The notes under the pieces were generated by a model. It had not been told where the DNA came from. It did no database searches and was given only the letters and a program-made list of their open reading frames with translations. Shown here one piece after another: positions 20,813 to 34,789 of a stretch of DNA of 64,000 bases (positions are counted from its first letter, which is position 1; every line of letters starts with the position of its first letter). The stretch lies in NCBI GenBank assembly GCA_032717465.1, contig CM064732.1, forward strand, positions 26,697,671 through 26,761,670, given 5' to 3'. A program made the translations under genes and the position numbers. This DNA comes from Coenobita brevimanus. Taxonomy: Eukaryota; Arthropoda; Malacostraca; Decapoda; Coenobitidae.

Positions 20813-21460
20813 CTACAAACAATTTGAGGCTCGCAGGATGTAGTACGGCCTATTGACACTCTCATCAAGTGTCACCTCGCTGCCACACAAAATGGTGTAA
20901 CTAACAGTTAATGCTGAGTCAGTCATCAGCCAGGTGACTGCAATAACCGAGACTTGGCGAATTTCAACCGAAATCTGCACAATAGGCGATTGCTTTCTGT
21001 TCCACCATCTTTAGACAACAAAAAAGTGAACATTACCTCCAGTGTAGTTGTTCATTCAAATGCGTAAGGGGGTAAAGACGTTATCAGTCACGACCACACA
21101 TCACTCACCACGGACAGCTCCCTCCAATATTTATTGAGTAGTTTATCATCCATCGCGCTCCCTCTAGACACCTGCTCCTACAACGTCTTGGTGACACCTC
21201 AAACACATTCCGAACAAGATACCCATGTCTAAACATGCAATACATGGAGACAACACTTGCGATATGAGGAGACTTGAAGGAGATTGATACCGCATTTATT
21301 CAGGAACATCTCGCTCTCTCGTCAGAGACAGACATATATTACTGGTTTGTTACATTATATTATATTTTACCATTTTAAAAATTTTAATTGTTATCAATTC
21401 TGCGAAGCTGGATAGTTATCATTTGTTATCATTTTCGGCAATTCGCCCTATAGCATAGTG

Positions 21461-21468
<8 letters not shown>
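20813..21468. other. Unassigned DNA
   Basis: Balanced composition, no repeat or coding frame recognised. One of the few stretches that could be old unique sequence. Confidence 0.45.

Positions 21469-21536
<68 letters not shown>
21469..21536. repeat. Compound (GA)n(TG)n microsatellite
   Basis: GA to about 21495, then TG. It forms the left border of the stem-loop satellite. Confidence 0.97.
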
Positions 21537-21540
<4 letters not shown>

Positions 21541-23028
21541 TTAACCCCTCCTAGGGTGTTTGATGGATCTAACTGAAAATTCCTCGGTGAGTTCGTCAGG
21601 TTCCAGGAAAAGTTTTCCACTGTATACAGTACAGTTTTCCAGCTGTTACTTTTAGGGGGGTCAGACCCCCCTGGCCAAATTACAAATTCTCAGAAATAAT
21701 GAAACGAAGAAAGATATGGTTCTGATATCATTGTATATGTTGTACACTAGACTCGTATCCGTAAAGCAATATTTGAGGAACGTGACCTCCCCAATGATTC
21801 GTCGGGGGAGAACGCCCCCTCTCTCTAATAAAAATGATCAGAAATATGAGAAACTGAACAGATGGATTTCAACAAAACTTCAAAAGTGAGTTCGTCATAT
21901 GCCTGGAAAGGGCTTTCACAGTACAAGTATTGAGGTTTTTAACTATGATTTTTAGGGTGGTCAACCACCCCTACCTAGCCAATTTCCAAATTCTTAGAAA
22001 TATTGATAGAAAGGCAGGTACGGCTTTGATATTTTATTTTTTGTACAATTGGACTCTTATCTGTATTGCAATACTTGGGGAGCGTGACCCCTCCAGTGAT
22101 TCTTAGGGTGTCAGCCCCCTCCCAAAAATACTCGAAGAAACGATCACAAATAACGAAAATTCTTGAATGAAACTTCCCAAATGAGTTCCTTTGGTTGCTG
22201 GAGGGATTTTCCACTACATAGTAATCCAACCTAGACATTGAAGGGGGTCAGCCCCCATTACCGAATGAAAAATTCTAAAAAATAGCGAAAGTAGGGCAGA
22301 TATGGATTTGGTGTCTAGTACATGTTTTACAATGGACTCTCATCTGCAATGCGATATTTGGTCGTGATCTTCAGTGATTCTTGAAGTGGCCACCCACTCC
22401 TAAAAATTAAAGCAATCAGAAATAAGGGAAAGTGAGCTCATGAATTTCAACAAAATCTACATACATATCACAGGATTAGGAATGCGTTTTCCATGTTTTC
22501 TATACATGAACAAGAAGAAACGACACATCGATGTTGGGGGAGGTTTACTTCCTCCCCCATGATTCTTGGAGGTTAGCCCCCTACCAAAACTTTTGAAATA
22601 TATTTCAGAAACAGAAAAAAAAATATATGAATAAAACTTCCCAGGTGAGTTTGTTTGGTTGCTGAAAAGGTCTTCCACAATACAGTGTTCCACTTATGAT
22701 TCTTAGAGGGATCAGTCCTTCTCAGGAAATTAAATATTATATTAATTTGTTAAAGGAATGCACATAAGGCTTTGATATCCTAGAGCATGTTGTGCTATGG
22801 ACGCTCATCTGTAATGCGATATTAGAAGACCACGACCAGTCAAGTGAGTCTTTGGGGGTCAGCCCCCCCCCTCCCAGAAATAAAACAATTAAAAATAGGG
22901 GAAAGTGATCATATGGATTTCAGCGAAATCGGTATACATATCGTAGAACTGGGTATTCAGTTTCTATGATTTCTCTGGATGCACAGAAAGAAACTACACG
23001 TATACTTTATTATATTTCATTATATATT

Positions 23029-23030
<2 letters not shown>
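21537..23030 (+). repeat. Tandem satellite of about 145 bp monomers with a conserved stem-loop
   Basis: About ten diverged monomers. Each carries a G-run, a short core usually TCAG, and a C-run that can pair. Hairpin centres lie near 21663, 21811, 21962, 22111, 22249, 22391, 22575, 22713 and 22860; spacings are 138-151 bases apart from one of about 184, where an extra 8-bp stem (22536-22558) is present. Stem sequences change between monomers while pairing is kept: GGGGGG at 21655, GGGTGGT at 21955, GGGGG at 22243, AGTGG at 22385, AGAGGGA at 22705. Alternate monomers resemble each other more (words such as GACTCKYATCTGTAATGCRAT recur at about 300 bases), suggesting an A/B dimer as higher-order unit. 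No coding frame. Not recognised as a known family. Confidence 0.82.

Positions 23031-23031
<1 letters not shown>

Positions 23032-23102
<71 letters not shown>
23032..23102. repeat. (TA)n microsatellite
   Basis: About 70 bases of TA closing the satellite array on the right. Confidence 0.98.
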
Positions 23103-23106
<4 letters not shown>

Positions 23107-24235
23107 TTGAAGGTGATTTCTTTCAAATGGTGAGAGACTTCTCGAAACAGAGGGGTCGAAGGCATCTAGAAAAGAATGGATGTTGAAATTGGCTAAGTTT
23201 TATTATTTTGTTTCTTTTCTGGAGGGAACAATCATTCGAGCTTCCAGAATTTGGTTCCTTTTCCTTGCATTGAGGATACGGCCTTCATGAACCTTTCCTC
23301 TTCGATGGGTTTTTCCTAAGTTAAAATTAATGATATTGCCTGGGGGTACCAAAAGGAAGTAAGACAACATCGTACTTAAGTGGAAAAACGATACCCACCC
23401 TTTATCTTTCTTAATCTCTTCACGAGGATGTGGTTAACTTTGGTACATTCATGCTGCCTCAAAATAACTTGATTGCTGAGGAAATAACAAATATACTGAA
23501 GGAGAAGACGAAGCCTTTCCTAACCCTTTCCCAATGAAATCATTGGTGGTCTTTCTCTCTGCCTATGGCATGCAGTCTTTTATGTGTTGTGTTTCTGGGC
23601 ATCTCGAAATGAATAGAAATTTATATTTGCAAATATTTCCCCAGCCTTCTCTGAAAGGGACATCTTTTGCCGACACAACCTTTGGTTCTTTCTTTCCTTC
23701 ATGAAAAATGCGTGCAATATAGAGGACGTCATCATGCACCGAAAAAAGAATTAAAGTTATGAATAAATATTCCAATATCTATCGTAGTGTCAGAACTGTA
23801 ATATGTTATCTTAATCACTTCAGACGGTTGATATATTTAAAACAATTACGAGTATTACTGCTTATTTTAGAGATGTTTATCATGTCAAGGAAAAACTTAT
23901 CAAACTTAAGGGTTTCGAAGATGACCTTTATTAACTCCTAAGCTAAATGAGCCTTTCCTTAATGTGAATCATATGGTAAAAAAGAATAGACATTACGGCA
24001 TTTAAGGTGTCAAGTTCCCTTTTTTATATTGTGCTGTACATTTGTGGTGGAAGGTTTATGTGTGTTAAGATCTTTTTGCATTGTGGTCGTAGGTTTCATT
24101 TCCATGTACCTTCATAATACTTTTGTCATGAAATTTCTTGTTTATCTCCTTCGTTTTCTACTTCTTTTTCCTTCCTTATTTTTCACTGTTTTGATTGAAT
24201 CGGTAGAGAGAGAAAAGAGGGAGCTGGAAATACCC

Positions 24236-24239
<4 letters not shown>
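23103..24239. other. Unassigned AT-rich DNA
   Basis: Open frames up to about 70 codons on both strands but none with a recognisable domain, and no repeat copy elsewhere in the window. Confidence 0.45.

Positions 24240-24268
<29 letters not shown>
24240..24268. repeat. (GA)n microsatellite
   Basis: Short GA run. Confidence 0.95.
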
Positions 24269-25400
<1,132 letters not shown>

Positions 25401-25575
25401 GAGAGAGTGAGGGAGTTACAAAAAGTTTTCGAGTAACTGCGCCCTGCACAATGAATGTTGTTGTGAGACCCCTAACAGTGGCCCGCCCTAGATATTAGAA
25501 TGCCCCTCCACCCAGTGTGAGATTATATACCTATGAAGAAGCCCGACTCGATATTAAGAGAGAATAAAGCAAAAG

Positions 25576-25578
<3 letters not shown>

Positions 25579-25666
<88 letters not shown>

Positions 25667-25673
25667 TATTATA

Positions 25674-25749
<76 letters not shown>
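25579..25749. repeat. Compound (TA)n(GATA)n(TA)n microsatellite
   Basis: TA, about six GATA units near 25638-25664, then about 70 bases of TA up to the truncated 5' end of LINE-D. Confidence 0.97.
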
Positions 25750-25751
<2 letters not shown>

Positions 25752-27328
25752 GTTTTGAGGATATACCGTCTGCTCAGGAAGATTTAAATATAGAAACAGG
25801 AGAGTTGGGGCTTGCAGAAGTGGAGAAAGCAGTAAAACAGTTAAAGAATAATAAGGCACCAGGGGAGGATGGTTTATTTCCGGAAATGTTTAAAGTGGAG
25901 GGGGATAGATTAATAATGATCTTGACCAAGCTATTCAATAAGATATGGGTGACGGGGTTACTACCATCAGTTTGGAAGAATGGTGTAATTGTTAAAGTTC
26001 CGAAGAAGGGAGACCTGAGTGAATGTGGTAATTGGAGGGGAATCTCTTTGTCACCGATAGCTTTGAAAGTTTTCAGTAGAGTGTTGTTAAATAGGTTGGA
26101 GCCGGTGGTTGAGGGTATTCTGAGGGATGAACAGGCTGGTTTTAGAAAGGGACGTGGTTGCAATGATCAGATCTTTATAGTTAGGCATTTGATGCAGCAA
26201 GTTAATGAAATGAGAGTACCGTTAAGTCTTTGTTTTGTTGATTTTGAAAAGGCTTTTGATAGTGTTTCGAGAGAGACTATCGGGAAGATCATGAGACATT
26301 ATGGAATACCAGAGGAGTTTGTGAGGGTCATTATGAACATGCATGAGGACACATTTTGTAAAGTGATGGTTGATGGTTGTCTGAGTGATTCGTTTGAAGT
26401 CAAGTCCGGAGTAATTCAAGGTGGTGTTCTATCGCCTTTACTATTTATATTGGTCATTGATTACATTATGAAACGCGTTGGAACAGAAACCGGTGCAGGT
26501 ATACTTTGGGAGAGAACAGGAAACTTTTGGATTTAGATTATGCAGATGATATAGTTTTGATTTGTGATGGGCCAGAAGAGATGCAGAGAGTGTTGGACTG
26601 TTTGGTGAGTGAAGGTCGCAAGGTGGGTTTGGTTATTAATTGTGGAAAAACTGAAATAATCAATATGAATATGGAAAATGCGCTGGAATGTGTAATTGGA
26701 GGTATGGTTGTAAAGCAAGTTGATAGGTTTAAATATTTAGGTACTTATTTAGCCAAGGATGGTTCTTTGAACTTTGAATTCGAGGAAAGGTTAAAGAAGG
26801 CTAATCAGGCAATGGGAATGCTTAAAAATATTTGGAATAATAACAATTTTTCTGTCCATACAAAAATCAAACTTTATAAGGTAATGGTTAGGAGTATCTT
26901 AATTTATGGACACGAGTCTTGGTACAGCACTGTGACTATGGAAAATAAATTCTTAGTGTTTGAAAATAAAGCACTTAGAAGAATATTAGGAGTTAAGTGG
27001 TGGGAAAGGATACCAAATAGTAGAATTAGGGAAATAACAGGAGTGCAGCCGATCGATGAATATGTTAGATTCTCACGATGGAAGTGGCTAGGACATGTGT
27101 ATAGGAGACAGGGAATAGTACGAGGTACACCAGGGTGGGTAGCACTTGGTAGGAGAGGTAGAGGAAGGCCAAAAGAGACGTGGGTGAGGACAATGAGACG
27201 GGAAGCTGGAGATGGGTGTTGGGGAGATCTTGAGGAGTTAGCACAAGATAGGATGTGGTGGTGTGAGTTCATCGAGGCCCTATGCATCCCCGAGGGTGCC
27301 ACAGGAAATGATTGATTGATTGATTGAT

Positions 27329-27330
<2 letters not shown>
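25750..27330 (+). mobile_element. LINE-D, RTE-like, 5'-truncated with GATT tail
   Basis: Starts at a (TA)n boundary and ends in GATTGATTGATTGATTGAT, then (TA)n. The 3' untranslated region is almost absent: the stop codon lies inside the GATT tail. A very short 3' end with a tetranucleotide tail is characteristic of RTE-type LINEs. The endonuclease is missing through 5' truncation. This is the best preserved LINE coding region in the window, with a single frameshift. Confidence 0.88.
25805..27315 (+). pseudogene. LINE-D reverse transcriptase and C-terminal domain
   Basis: First frame (25805-26536): VKQLKNNKAPGEDGLFPEMF, NWRGISLSPIALKVFSRVLL, RDEQAGFRKGRGCNDQIFIV, LCFVDFEKAFDSVSRE (catalytic Asp), SGVIQGGVLSPLLFILVIDY. 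Second frame (to 27315): LDYADDIVLICDGPEEMQR (catalytic Y-A-D-D), VDRFKYLGTYLAKDGS, YGHESWYSTVTMENK, WKWLGHVYRR, GRRGRGRPKETWVRTMRRE and a final ALCIPEGATGND. The frames meet near 26505-26520 in a GAGAGA-containing stretch, consistent with a two-base slippage. All reverse transcriptase catalytic residues are intact; only the shift and the missing 5' part disable it. Confidence 0.92.
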
Positions 27331-27370
<40 letters not shown>

Positions 27371-27440
27371 ATATATGTATATGTACATATATATGTATAT
27401 ATATATGTATATATATATGTATATGTATATATATATATAT
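27331..27440. repeat. (TA)n with TG/TACA interruptions
   Basis: TA repeat broken by GTGTATATATGTATATG words, immediately after the LINE-D tail and ending at the 3' end of the minus-strand LINE-B. Confidence 0.95.
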
Positions 27441-27444
27441 TATA

Positions 27445-29170
27445 AGAGAACAGAGAAAGGAAACACAAATAAAAAATAAAAATAATAATCTTTACTCCAG
27501 AATACTGGAGTCCTCCATTCATGAAATGTCTGTAACAGTTGGACTTGAACAGTTGTAGGTTGAAGTTTGGGGGGGGGGGGAAACAACTCTGGAGAGGTGA
27601 GTTCCAGAGAGATGCAGTTCGGGAACTAAAATAATTCTGATAGGTAGTAGTTCTGCAGTATGGCTGTGTGACATTCCAACCAAGAGCGCTACCAGATGCC
27701 CGTGTATCACGAGGGAAGGTATTGAGAGGTGACACAATGGTCGCAACTTCGTCTGAGTGTTTGCCATGAAAATACCCATAAAATAATTCAGGGGAGGCAA
27801 CATTCTTTCTTACTTGTAGGGGAGGTAGTTTATTTATAACAGCAGGGTTATTAATAATTCCAACAGCTTTGTTCTGACTTTTGTCTAACTGTGTTAGTGC
27901 AACCTCTCCACATCCACTTCACAAGGGTGTGCAATATTCAAGCCGAGAGCGCACATGATTATTATAAACTGTAGCTAACTGCTCGTCAGTGAAGAAGTTA
28001 CGGACTCTGTACAATAATCCAAGTTTCTTTGAGATGGTTTTAGCAAGTGATCTGACATGAGAGGTCCAGCTGAGGGCATTGCTAGGTGAGGCACCAAGAA
28101 TTTCAATACTTTTGGGGATGGGAATATTAGTAGCATGAAGGTAATGTACAAATCTGGCAATATCTGTCTATTAGTAATCAGTATATATTTGGTTTTACTA
28201 GCATTAAATGAGACAAGGTTGTTTTGTCCCCATTCATTGATCGTAGATAAGTCTTGCTTTATGGAGATGGCTGCACTGAGCTGAGAGAGATATTAGACTT
28301 TGTAAATGGGTGTTTGAGTGTGAATGAACTGTGAAGTGTTGAGTCACTGCATATGAATAGGTGAGATTGTGGGTGACAGATAAGAGATCATTAATATGAA
28401 CCAAGAACATGGTTGGCGCCAGAACTGATCCCTGCGCATGCCGGCATTAATTGAGTGGAAATTTGAATATACATCATCTACTTTTATTCATCTGTCGCTG
28501 AGATATGAGGAAAACAGAGGAACTAAAGACGTTAGTTCATAGTAACTGAGTTTGGACAGCAGGGAACGGTGTCACACTCTGCCGAAACCTTTAGAAATAT
28601 CAAGGGCTATTGCATGAGTTTCTCCATGTTGGTCCATTGATTGATGGATGTTATGAGTCAGGAGACTGAGTATGTCAATGGTGGATCTTCCTTGGCGAAA
28701 ACCATATTGTCTATCATTAATTTGTTGTTGGATCCAAGATGTTTAACTATGTGCATAATAATTAAAATTTCAAATACTTTACCAACAGAATATGTGACAG
28801 CTATCGGTCTGTAATCATAGGGGTCAGAGGAACTAGCTTTCTTTGGAATTGGGTGGATACTGGCTTCTTTCCTTGAATTAGGGAATGAAGAAGTAAGTAT
28901 GCTAAAACAGAGGTTAGTTCTGGGGAACGCCTTTTCCAAACGGTTGGAGGAATTCCATCTGGTCCTTGAGCTTTGTTGGTTGGTAGATTGTCTAGGATGG
29001 TTTTTACGTATCTTGTCTGTATTTTAAGTTGGACAATTTCAGGAGAGTAAAGTTCTAGTACTGGGATGTTCTGGCTGACTTCGTCAATGGTAGAGTTTCT
29101 GGCAAATGTACTGACACCCGTTTCGATACAGTCGGACGGAGGATCTTTAAACCTGTTGTAGGAAGACTCT
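27445..29170 (-). mobile_element. LINE-B, minus-strand copy, most of reverse transcriptase to 3' end
   Basis: Read from 29170 downward: LPTNKAQGPDGIPPTVWK (first block), then VSTQFQRKLVPLTP and, in another frame, KKASSSDPYDYRPIAVTYSV, VGKVFEILIIMHIVKHLG, then ALDISKGFGRVW (catalytic Asp region), then a catalytic block degraded around 28330-28360, where the Y/H-A-D-D equivalent is not clear. It continues into KKLGLLYRVRNFFTDEQL and the end block SNCYRHFMNGGL, and finishes with an AT-rich tail near 27445-27480. Several frame changes. Collinear with 5850-6943 and 19196-20160, which together cover the same protein. Confidence 0.83.
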
Positions 29171-29815
29171 GTACTTGATATTATAGCTCTTAGATGTTAA
29201 AATACTCTTAAAATTGATATTAAGACATTCTCAACTCCTCCATTTAGGAAACGTCTTTTTACTTAATTCTTACTGTTTCCAGGTGATTTTATTCAGCTTT
29301 CAAAAGACTTGACGAGTGGACTGGTTATGTCAACGTCATTAATCCCTTCGTCATGGAGAGACCATCCGTAACATGAAGAACATTGGCCGGTGACAGCCTG
29401 AGTGAAGTATCTGATTATCGACGGATAAGAGCTAAACATAATATTAAAACACTTCTAAATATTATTTTAAGCACTCTGAAACGTGTTGTAAAGTCACTCC
29501 TAATCATTATATATAAGCATTGTTAAGGCCTGTAGGATATTATGCTTTTTGCCAGACTTCTAAAACTTTTTTTTTTTTTTTTTTCACATCAAATAATGTG
29601 TTCTTCCTGTATTCAGCATCATTTCTTCTTTTGTCAAGCTTTCAGTGCGATGACGTCTTTTCAGTGTATTTTTTAAAGATGACTTTCTCTAATGGCTCAG
29701 TCTAGACAGATTTATTTGACTCTACTTCTACCAAGATAGCCTTTCCTAAGGTAAGCAAAACTGTTTGAGAAAAATGATAAATTAAAACAAGGTATAATAG
29801 TAAATTCTTCTTCCA
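29171..29815. other. Unassigned DNA with poly-T
   Basis: No gene recognised. A T run lies at about 29570-29584. Confidence 0.45.
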
Positions 29816-29819
29816 TATC

Positions 29820-30003
29820 CCCCTCCCGGCCCTCTTTGAGATGCAGGGGCCCTAGGCTAAATTCCCACAGTCCAGAACACTTAAGGATAGATCACCAGCT
29901 ATGGGTCCTTGTGCTTATTTCGTGGCTGAGTCACCCTCATCCGTCTCTTGGAGATTCAGACCTACCCGACCAAAGTTGTGTACCATTAGACCACCAGGCG
30001 TAT
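29820..30003 (-). mobile_element. SINE-4, tRNA-derived candidate
   Basis: Minus-strand start near 30003 reads GCCTGGTGGTCTAATGGTAC, an A-box-like string, and about 35 bases later AGGTCTGAATCTCC, a degenerate B box. The start is close in wording to the SINE-2 head (GCGCCTGGTGGTTTAGTGGG). The body ends in a purine-rich segment near 29820. Confidence 0.5.
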
Positions 30004-31271
<1,268 letters not shown>

Positions 31272-31647
31272 CATCATCAGCCGTTGAGGTCCACTGCAGG
31301 ACCGGCCTATCCCTACCGAAGCAGGGACGATACAGCCAATGTATCCCTACCCAGTGGCTTAGGCTGTCTGGTAGAGACTGTCTGTAGGGTGAGGAGTGCT
31401 TGTGAGTGTGTCTGTAGTGTTGTAGTGGCTTTGGATGTGTGTGTAGTCTGTGAACCAAGTGTAATCGGCCCGCCTTAAGCCGATTGGGTGCAAGCATACT
31501 AGTATGCGACACTGGTTCAACCACAGCACCCCTTGTGTCCGCCAAAGTAGCAAGTGGCTTGGTGAACGCTTCCCAAAGTTTTTAAAACTCTGGCGAGAGG
31601 CGAACCCGAGCTCACCAGCGTGCGAAACGCACACTCTACCACTGAGG

Positions 31648-31650
<3 letters not shown>
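31272..31650 (-). mobile_element. SINE-3, tRNA-derived, between two (TA)n tracts
   Basis: The minus-strand head at about 31650 reads GAGCCTCAGTGGTAGAGTGT (A box within) and, about 40 bases on, CTCGGGTTCGCCTC (B box). A 300-base body follows and a short GAT-type end (GGCTGATGATGATATAT). Head, body and short tail fit a tRNA-derived SINE whose LINE partner uses a trinucleotide tail. Confidence 0.78.

Positions 31651-31736
<86 letters not shown>
31651..31736. repeat. (TA)n microsatellite
   Basis: TA tract of about 85 bases directly joined to the 5' end of SINE-3, followed by a short TG run. Confidence 0.98.
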
Positions 31737-31739
<3 letters not shown>

Positions 31740-33054
31740 GTGTGTGCAAACATTTCTTCCGTTTTAAAATTTTCAAGCGCCGCCTTAGAATTTCTATTTT
31801 AAAATTTCTACCTGGTGAAGTATTTCAGTGACATTTGTAAATTCTTACCTAGTCAGATTCGTAGTACCTTCATATTAATATAATTTTCGTTTCACTCTTA
31901 CAGTCTCTTGAGAAGTTTCCTGTAGATCGTTTCTAATCTTTTCACCGCTAGAGATTTTCCACAGGTAATGTAAAGCGCCTGAAGATGTAAGAATATAACA
32001 TTAATAATGTTATCAGAGTGATGAAGTTAAGAAGTATATGTAAGTGTTTGCTCAACTTTACACCACTCTTCTTAACCCCTTATGTCACATGTAGTTATTT
32101 TTATTTTGTTCTTGCTGCTTCTAGACGACTATAACTTACAGGAACAGCCTAGTACCGAGGTTAAACCTTACCTCTTCATTTCAGAAAATCTCTAAAGAGC
32201 TAAGTATGATTGTCAGGAATTGTAATAATATGTTAAATAAGGGCTCAGCGTATTAGAGCGATTAGATTAGGATATTTTTCAGCGAAGCGAGATATTTTTA
32301 ACCATGTCTATATTCCAGTGTTTCAGTGTTTCTCTTCCATGATCCTGTCAGATGATTTTGAATAGCCTAAGAGCGTAAAAGTTTTTAGAATAGTATTAGA
32401 AACAGCCTCTAAAAAAATTCATCGTCTCATAATCGGTAAGATACAATACGTTATTTATTTTTTCAATTAGCAATGACAAAGGAGTAGCGCTTGTCATGTG
32501 TCATCGAGTTCCCTTTTATTTATGTCTCATAATATGTATGATAACAAAACATTCCACAAAGTCTTCATTCAGTATGGTTAAGAAGATTATTGGCAAATCA
32601 CTTTGTGTGTGCCTAGGAAGAAGTAATTCGTTTTTAGATCTGACACGTCGAAGGCAAGGTAAAGTTTCAGATTGTACTTATCTCGTGAATGCCTGATTTC
32701 ATTTGAGTCAAACTTCGACGTATGTGTGTGTAAGTGTGGGGCGGTTTAAGTGATTCTATTTTGATGTACCCTAGATCTCTCAAAGGACAAGATCACGGGT
32801 CAAGGAGACAATATGCTTGCGTAGAAATCTGGTTTTGCTGAAGCCACCACCATTTTTTTTTTATTTAATATCCTTCCATTAAAGGCGTTTAGAAAGACTG
32901 ATCATGATCGTTTCATTCCGTGATGTCTCCCCAATACGGAATTAAGTTAGCTCGAGAGGAAAGAATAAAATGATGAGCGATATCATCGTATGATTTGCAT
33001 TAAAAAAAAAGGAAAAACGTTCGTTATATATATCGTAAATAACAACTACAGAAG
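31737..33054. other. Unassigned AT-rich DNA
   Basis: No gene, repeat family or RNA recognised over about 1.3 kb. Candidate old unique sequence. Confidence 0.45.
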
Positions 33055-33082
33055 GAGAGAGAGAGAGAGAGAGAGAGAGAGC

Positions 33083-33113
<31 letters not shown>

Positions 33114-33180
33114 GACAGAGACATACAGACAGACTGACTGACTGACTGACAGACAGAGACAGAGGCAGATGGCAGAAGAT
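33055..33180. repeat. Compound (GA)n(GACA)n(GACT)n microsatellite
   Basis: GA, then GACA units, then GACT units, then GACA again. Stepwise single-base variants of one tetramer. Confidence 0.95.
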
Positions 33181-33429
33181 ATGTATGTGAAAAGAGGTAG
33201 TGGAATGAAAGTGGGTGACTCTGACGATGGCTTAACCTCAAACCTCGGAAGGTTCACCAGTGGCGAGTAAAATATCCTTAGCAAGTGAAATGGAAACAGA
33301 TGAAACACCCCAACACGACGTTATATAGATTTGAAAGGGGCTAACGAACTAACAGGACTAGATGCATCTTCCGTTGACGCCTTCACTATGAGAGGCCATT
33401 TGTTCAGCCAAGTAAATTCCCCCGTTGTT

Positions 33430-33740
33430 TAAAAAAAAAAAAAAAAAGTGGGAGGGAGGAGAGAAAAATCAATAAAACTAAGACTACTACATGGTTTAAT
33501 ATGAGGGTTATGGAGAAAAGCAGGGAAGAGGGAGATGGAGTAAGAGTGAGGAAAGGAGAAAGAAATGGAGGATGAATGAGGGTGGGAGTGAAAAGTAGAA
33601 AGATAAAGTAAGTAGGAAGCAGAAAGACAAAGGAGGAAAAGGAAGGGAGGAGAGAATAAAGGAGAATAGAATATGGAGAAGTGAGAACAATGAAACGGAG
33701 AAACGATAAGATGGAAGAGTGAAGTAGGGGAGGTAAAGAT
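33430..33740 (+). repeat. Purine-rich tract
   Basis: About 300 bases of almost only A and G on the plus strand after an A run at 33429-33446. No regular period seen. Its composition continues at 33962-34115, with the SINE-like block between. Confidence 0.7.
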
Positions 33741-33965
33741 GGAATCTGACACCGTGGGGCGCTTGGCCGCTCTGCTCATGTCTGTAAGTTATACCTTTTA
33801 ACCTACATGCTACTAGGGAAACGTGGCCCCCTGTGTGACGTTAAGTACCCATTTTAGACCATAAAGGATGGATCGATGCCTGAGTCGATTGGCATCTGTT
33901 GCCCATACCAGAATTCGATCCCTTGAGGTGTCGGGCCGGCGGTAAATAACACTCGGCCTCCACGA
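33741..33965 (-). mobile_element. Possible SINE-like retroposon between purine tracts
   Basis: Compositionally distinct block inside purine-rich DNA. On the minus strand GTGGAGGCCGAGTGTTATTT near 33960 and GGGATCGAATTCTGG about 45 bases later resemble degraded A and B boxes. Weak. Confidence 0.35.
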
Positions 33966-34313
33966 CAAAGGAAGAGAGGGAGGGAGAGAAAAAATCACTG
34001 AGGAGGAGGGAGGGAATGTGATGAAAAAGGTGAAGATGATGAAAACTTATAATGAAAGTTATGGTGGGAGTAGAGGAAGGTTGGAAGGTGAGAAAAAAGA
34101 GAACATTAGGAATGAGGAAGGAGATGAAGTCTTTTGCTATTGAAATCGTGCTACCTCTAGATGATTTTATATAACAAACGACCATCCTTGTAGGGAAAAC
34201 ACTAATGAAAACAAAATTATTACTTCACAGTAAAGAAACCTCTCATAAGGAAAATTAAACTGTCGACAAATACCAAGAAAAAATAGATAATATGTGATGG
34301 AGTGTAGGGATCT

Positions 34314-34316
<3 letters not shown>
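33966..34316 (+). other. Purine-rich tract, then unassigned DNA
   Basis: To about 34115 a continuation of the A/G-rich strand; beyond that ordinary AT-rich sequence with no gene. Confidence 0.5.

Positions 34317-34352
<36 letters not shown>
34317..34352. repeat. (GA)n microsatellite
   Basis: GA run of about 36 bases. Confidence 0.96.
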
Positions 34353-34355
<3 letters not shown>

Positions 34356-34789
34356 ATCAGAGTGCATAGAAAGTACAGAAAACAGCATAGGCTATTGGCC
34401 CATGGCCCGGTTATCTGCTGGAAAAATAATTTAATTCATCTAAGACCTGACCAGCGTGTAAGAGAAAAGGATATACAGTAGTAGCGGTAAATCTTCCTCA
34501 CCCACCACACCATCTGGTTAAACTGGCAGGAGAAGGGTTAGAAAATACATCAGATTTTTTAGAAAGAACAAGCATGCAAATTTTTGTAAGAGAGGCAGAA
34601 GAAGAACAATGATGCGTGTATGATCTCTAATTTTCAAACTTGTAAAAGAAAAAGTAAATAAAATCAAATGAAAAGCATATAGAGTGGCCGAATGTTCTCT
34701 TAATTAAGCATACATCTAATTGTCGTTGGCACGCACTTCAGCCTATAAAAAGAAAAGTTACTTATAACCTATAGACTCACAAACATTTA
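34353..34789. other. Unassigned AT-rich DNA
   Basis: No gene or repeat recognised. Confidence 0.45.
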
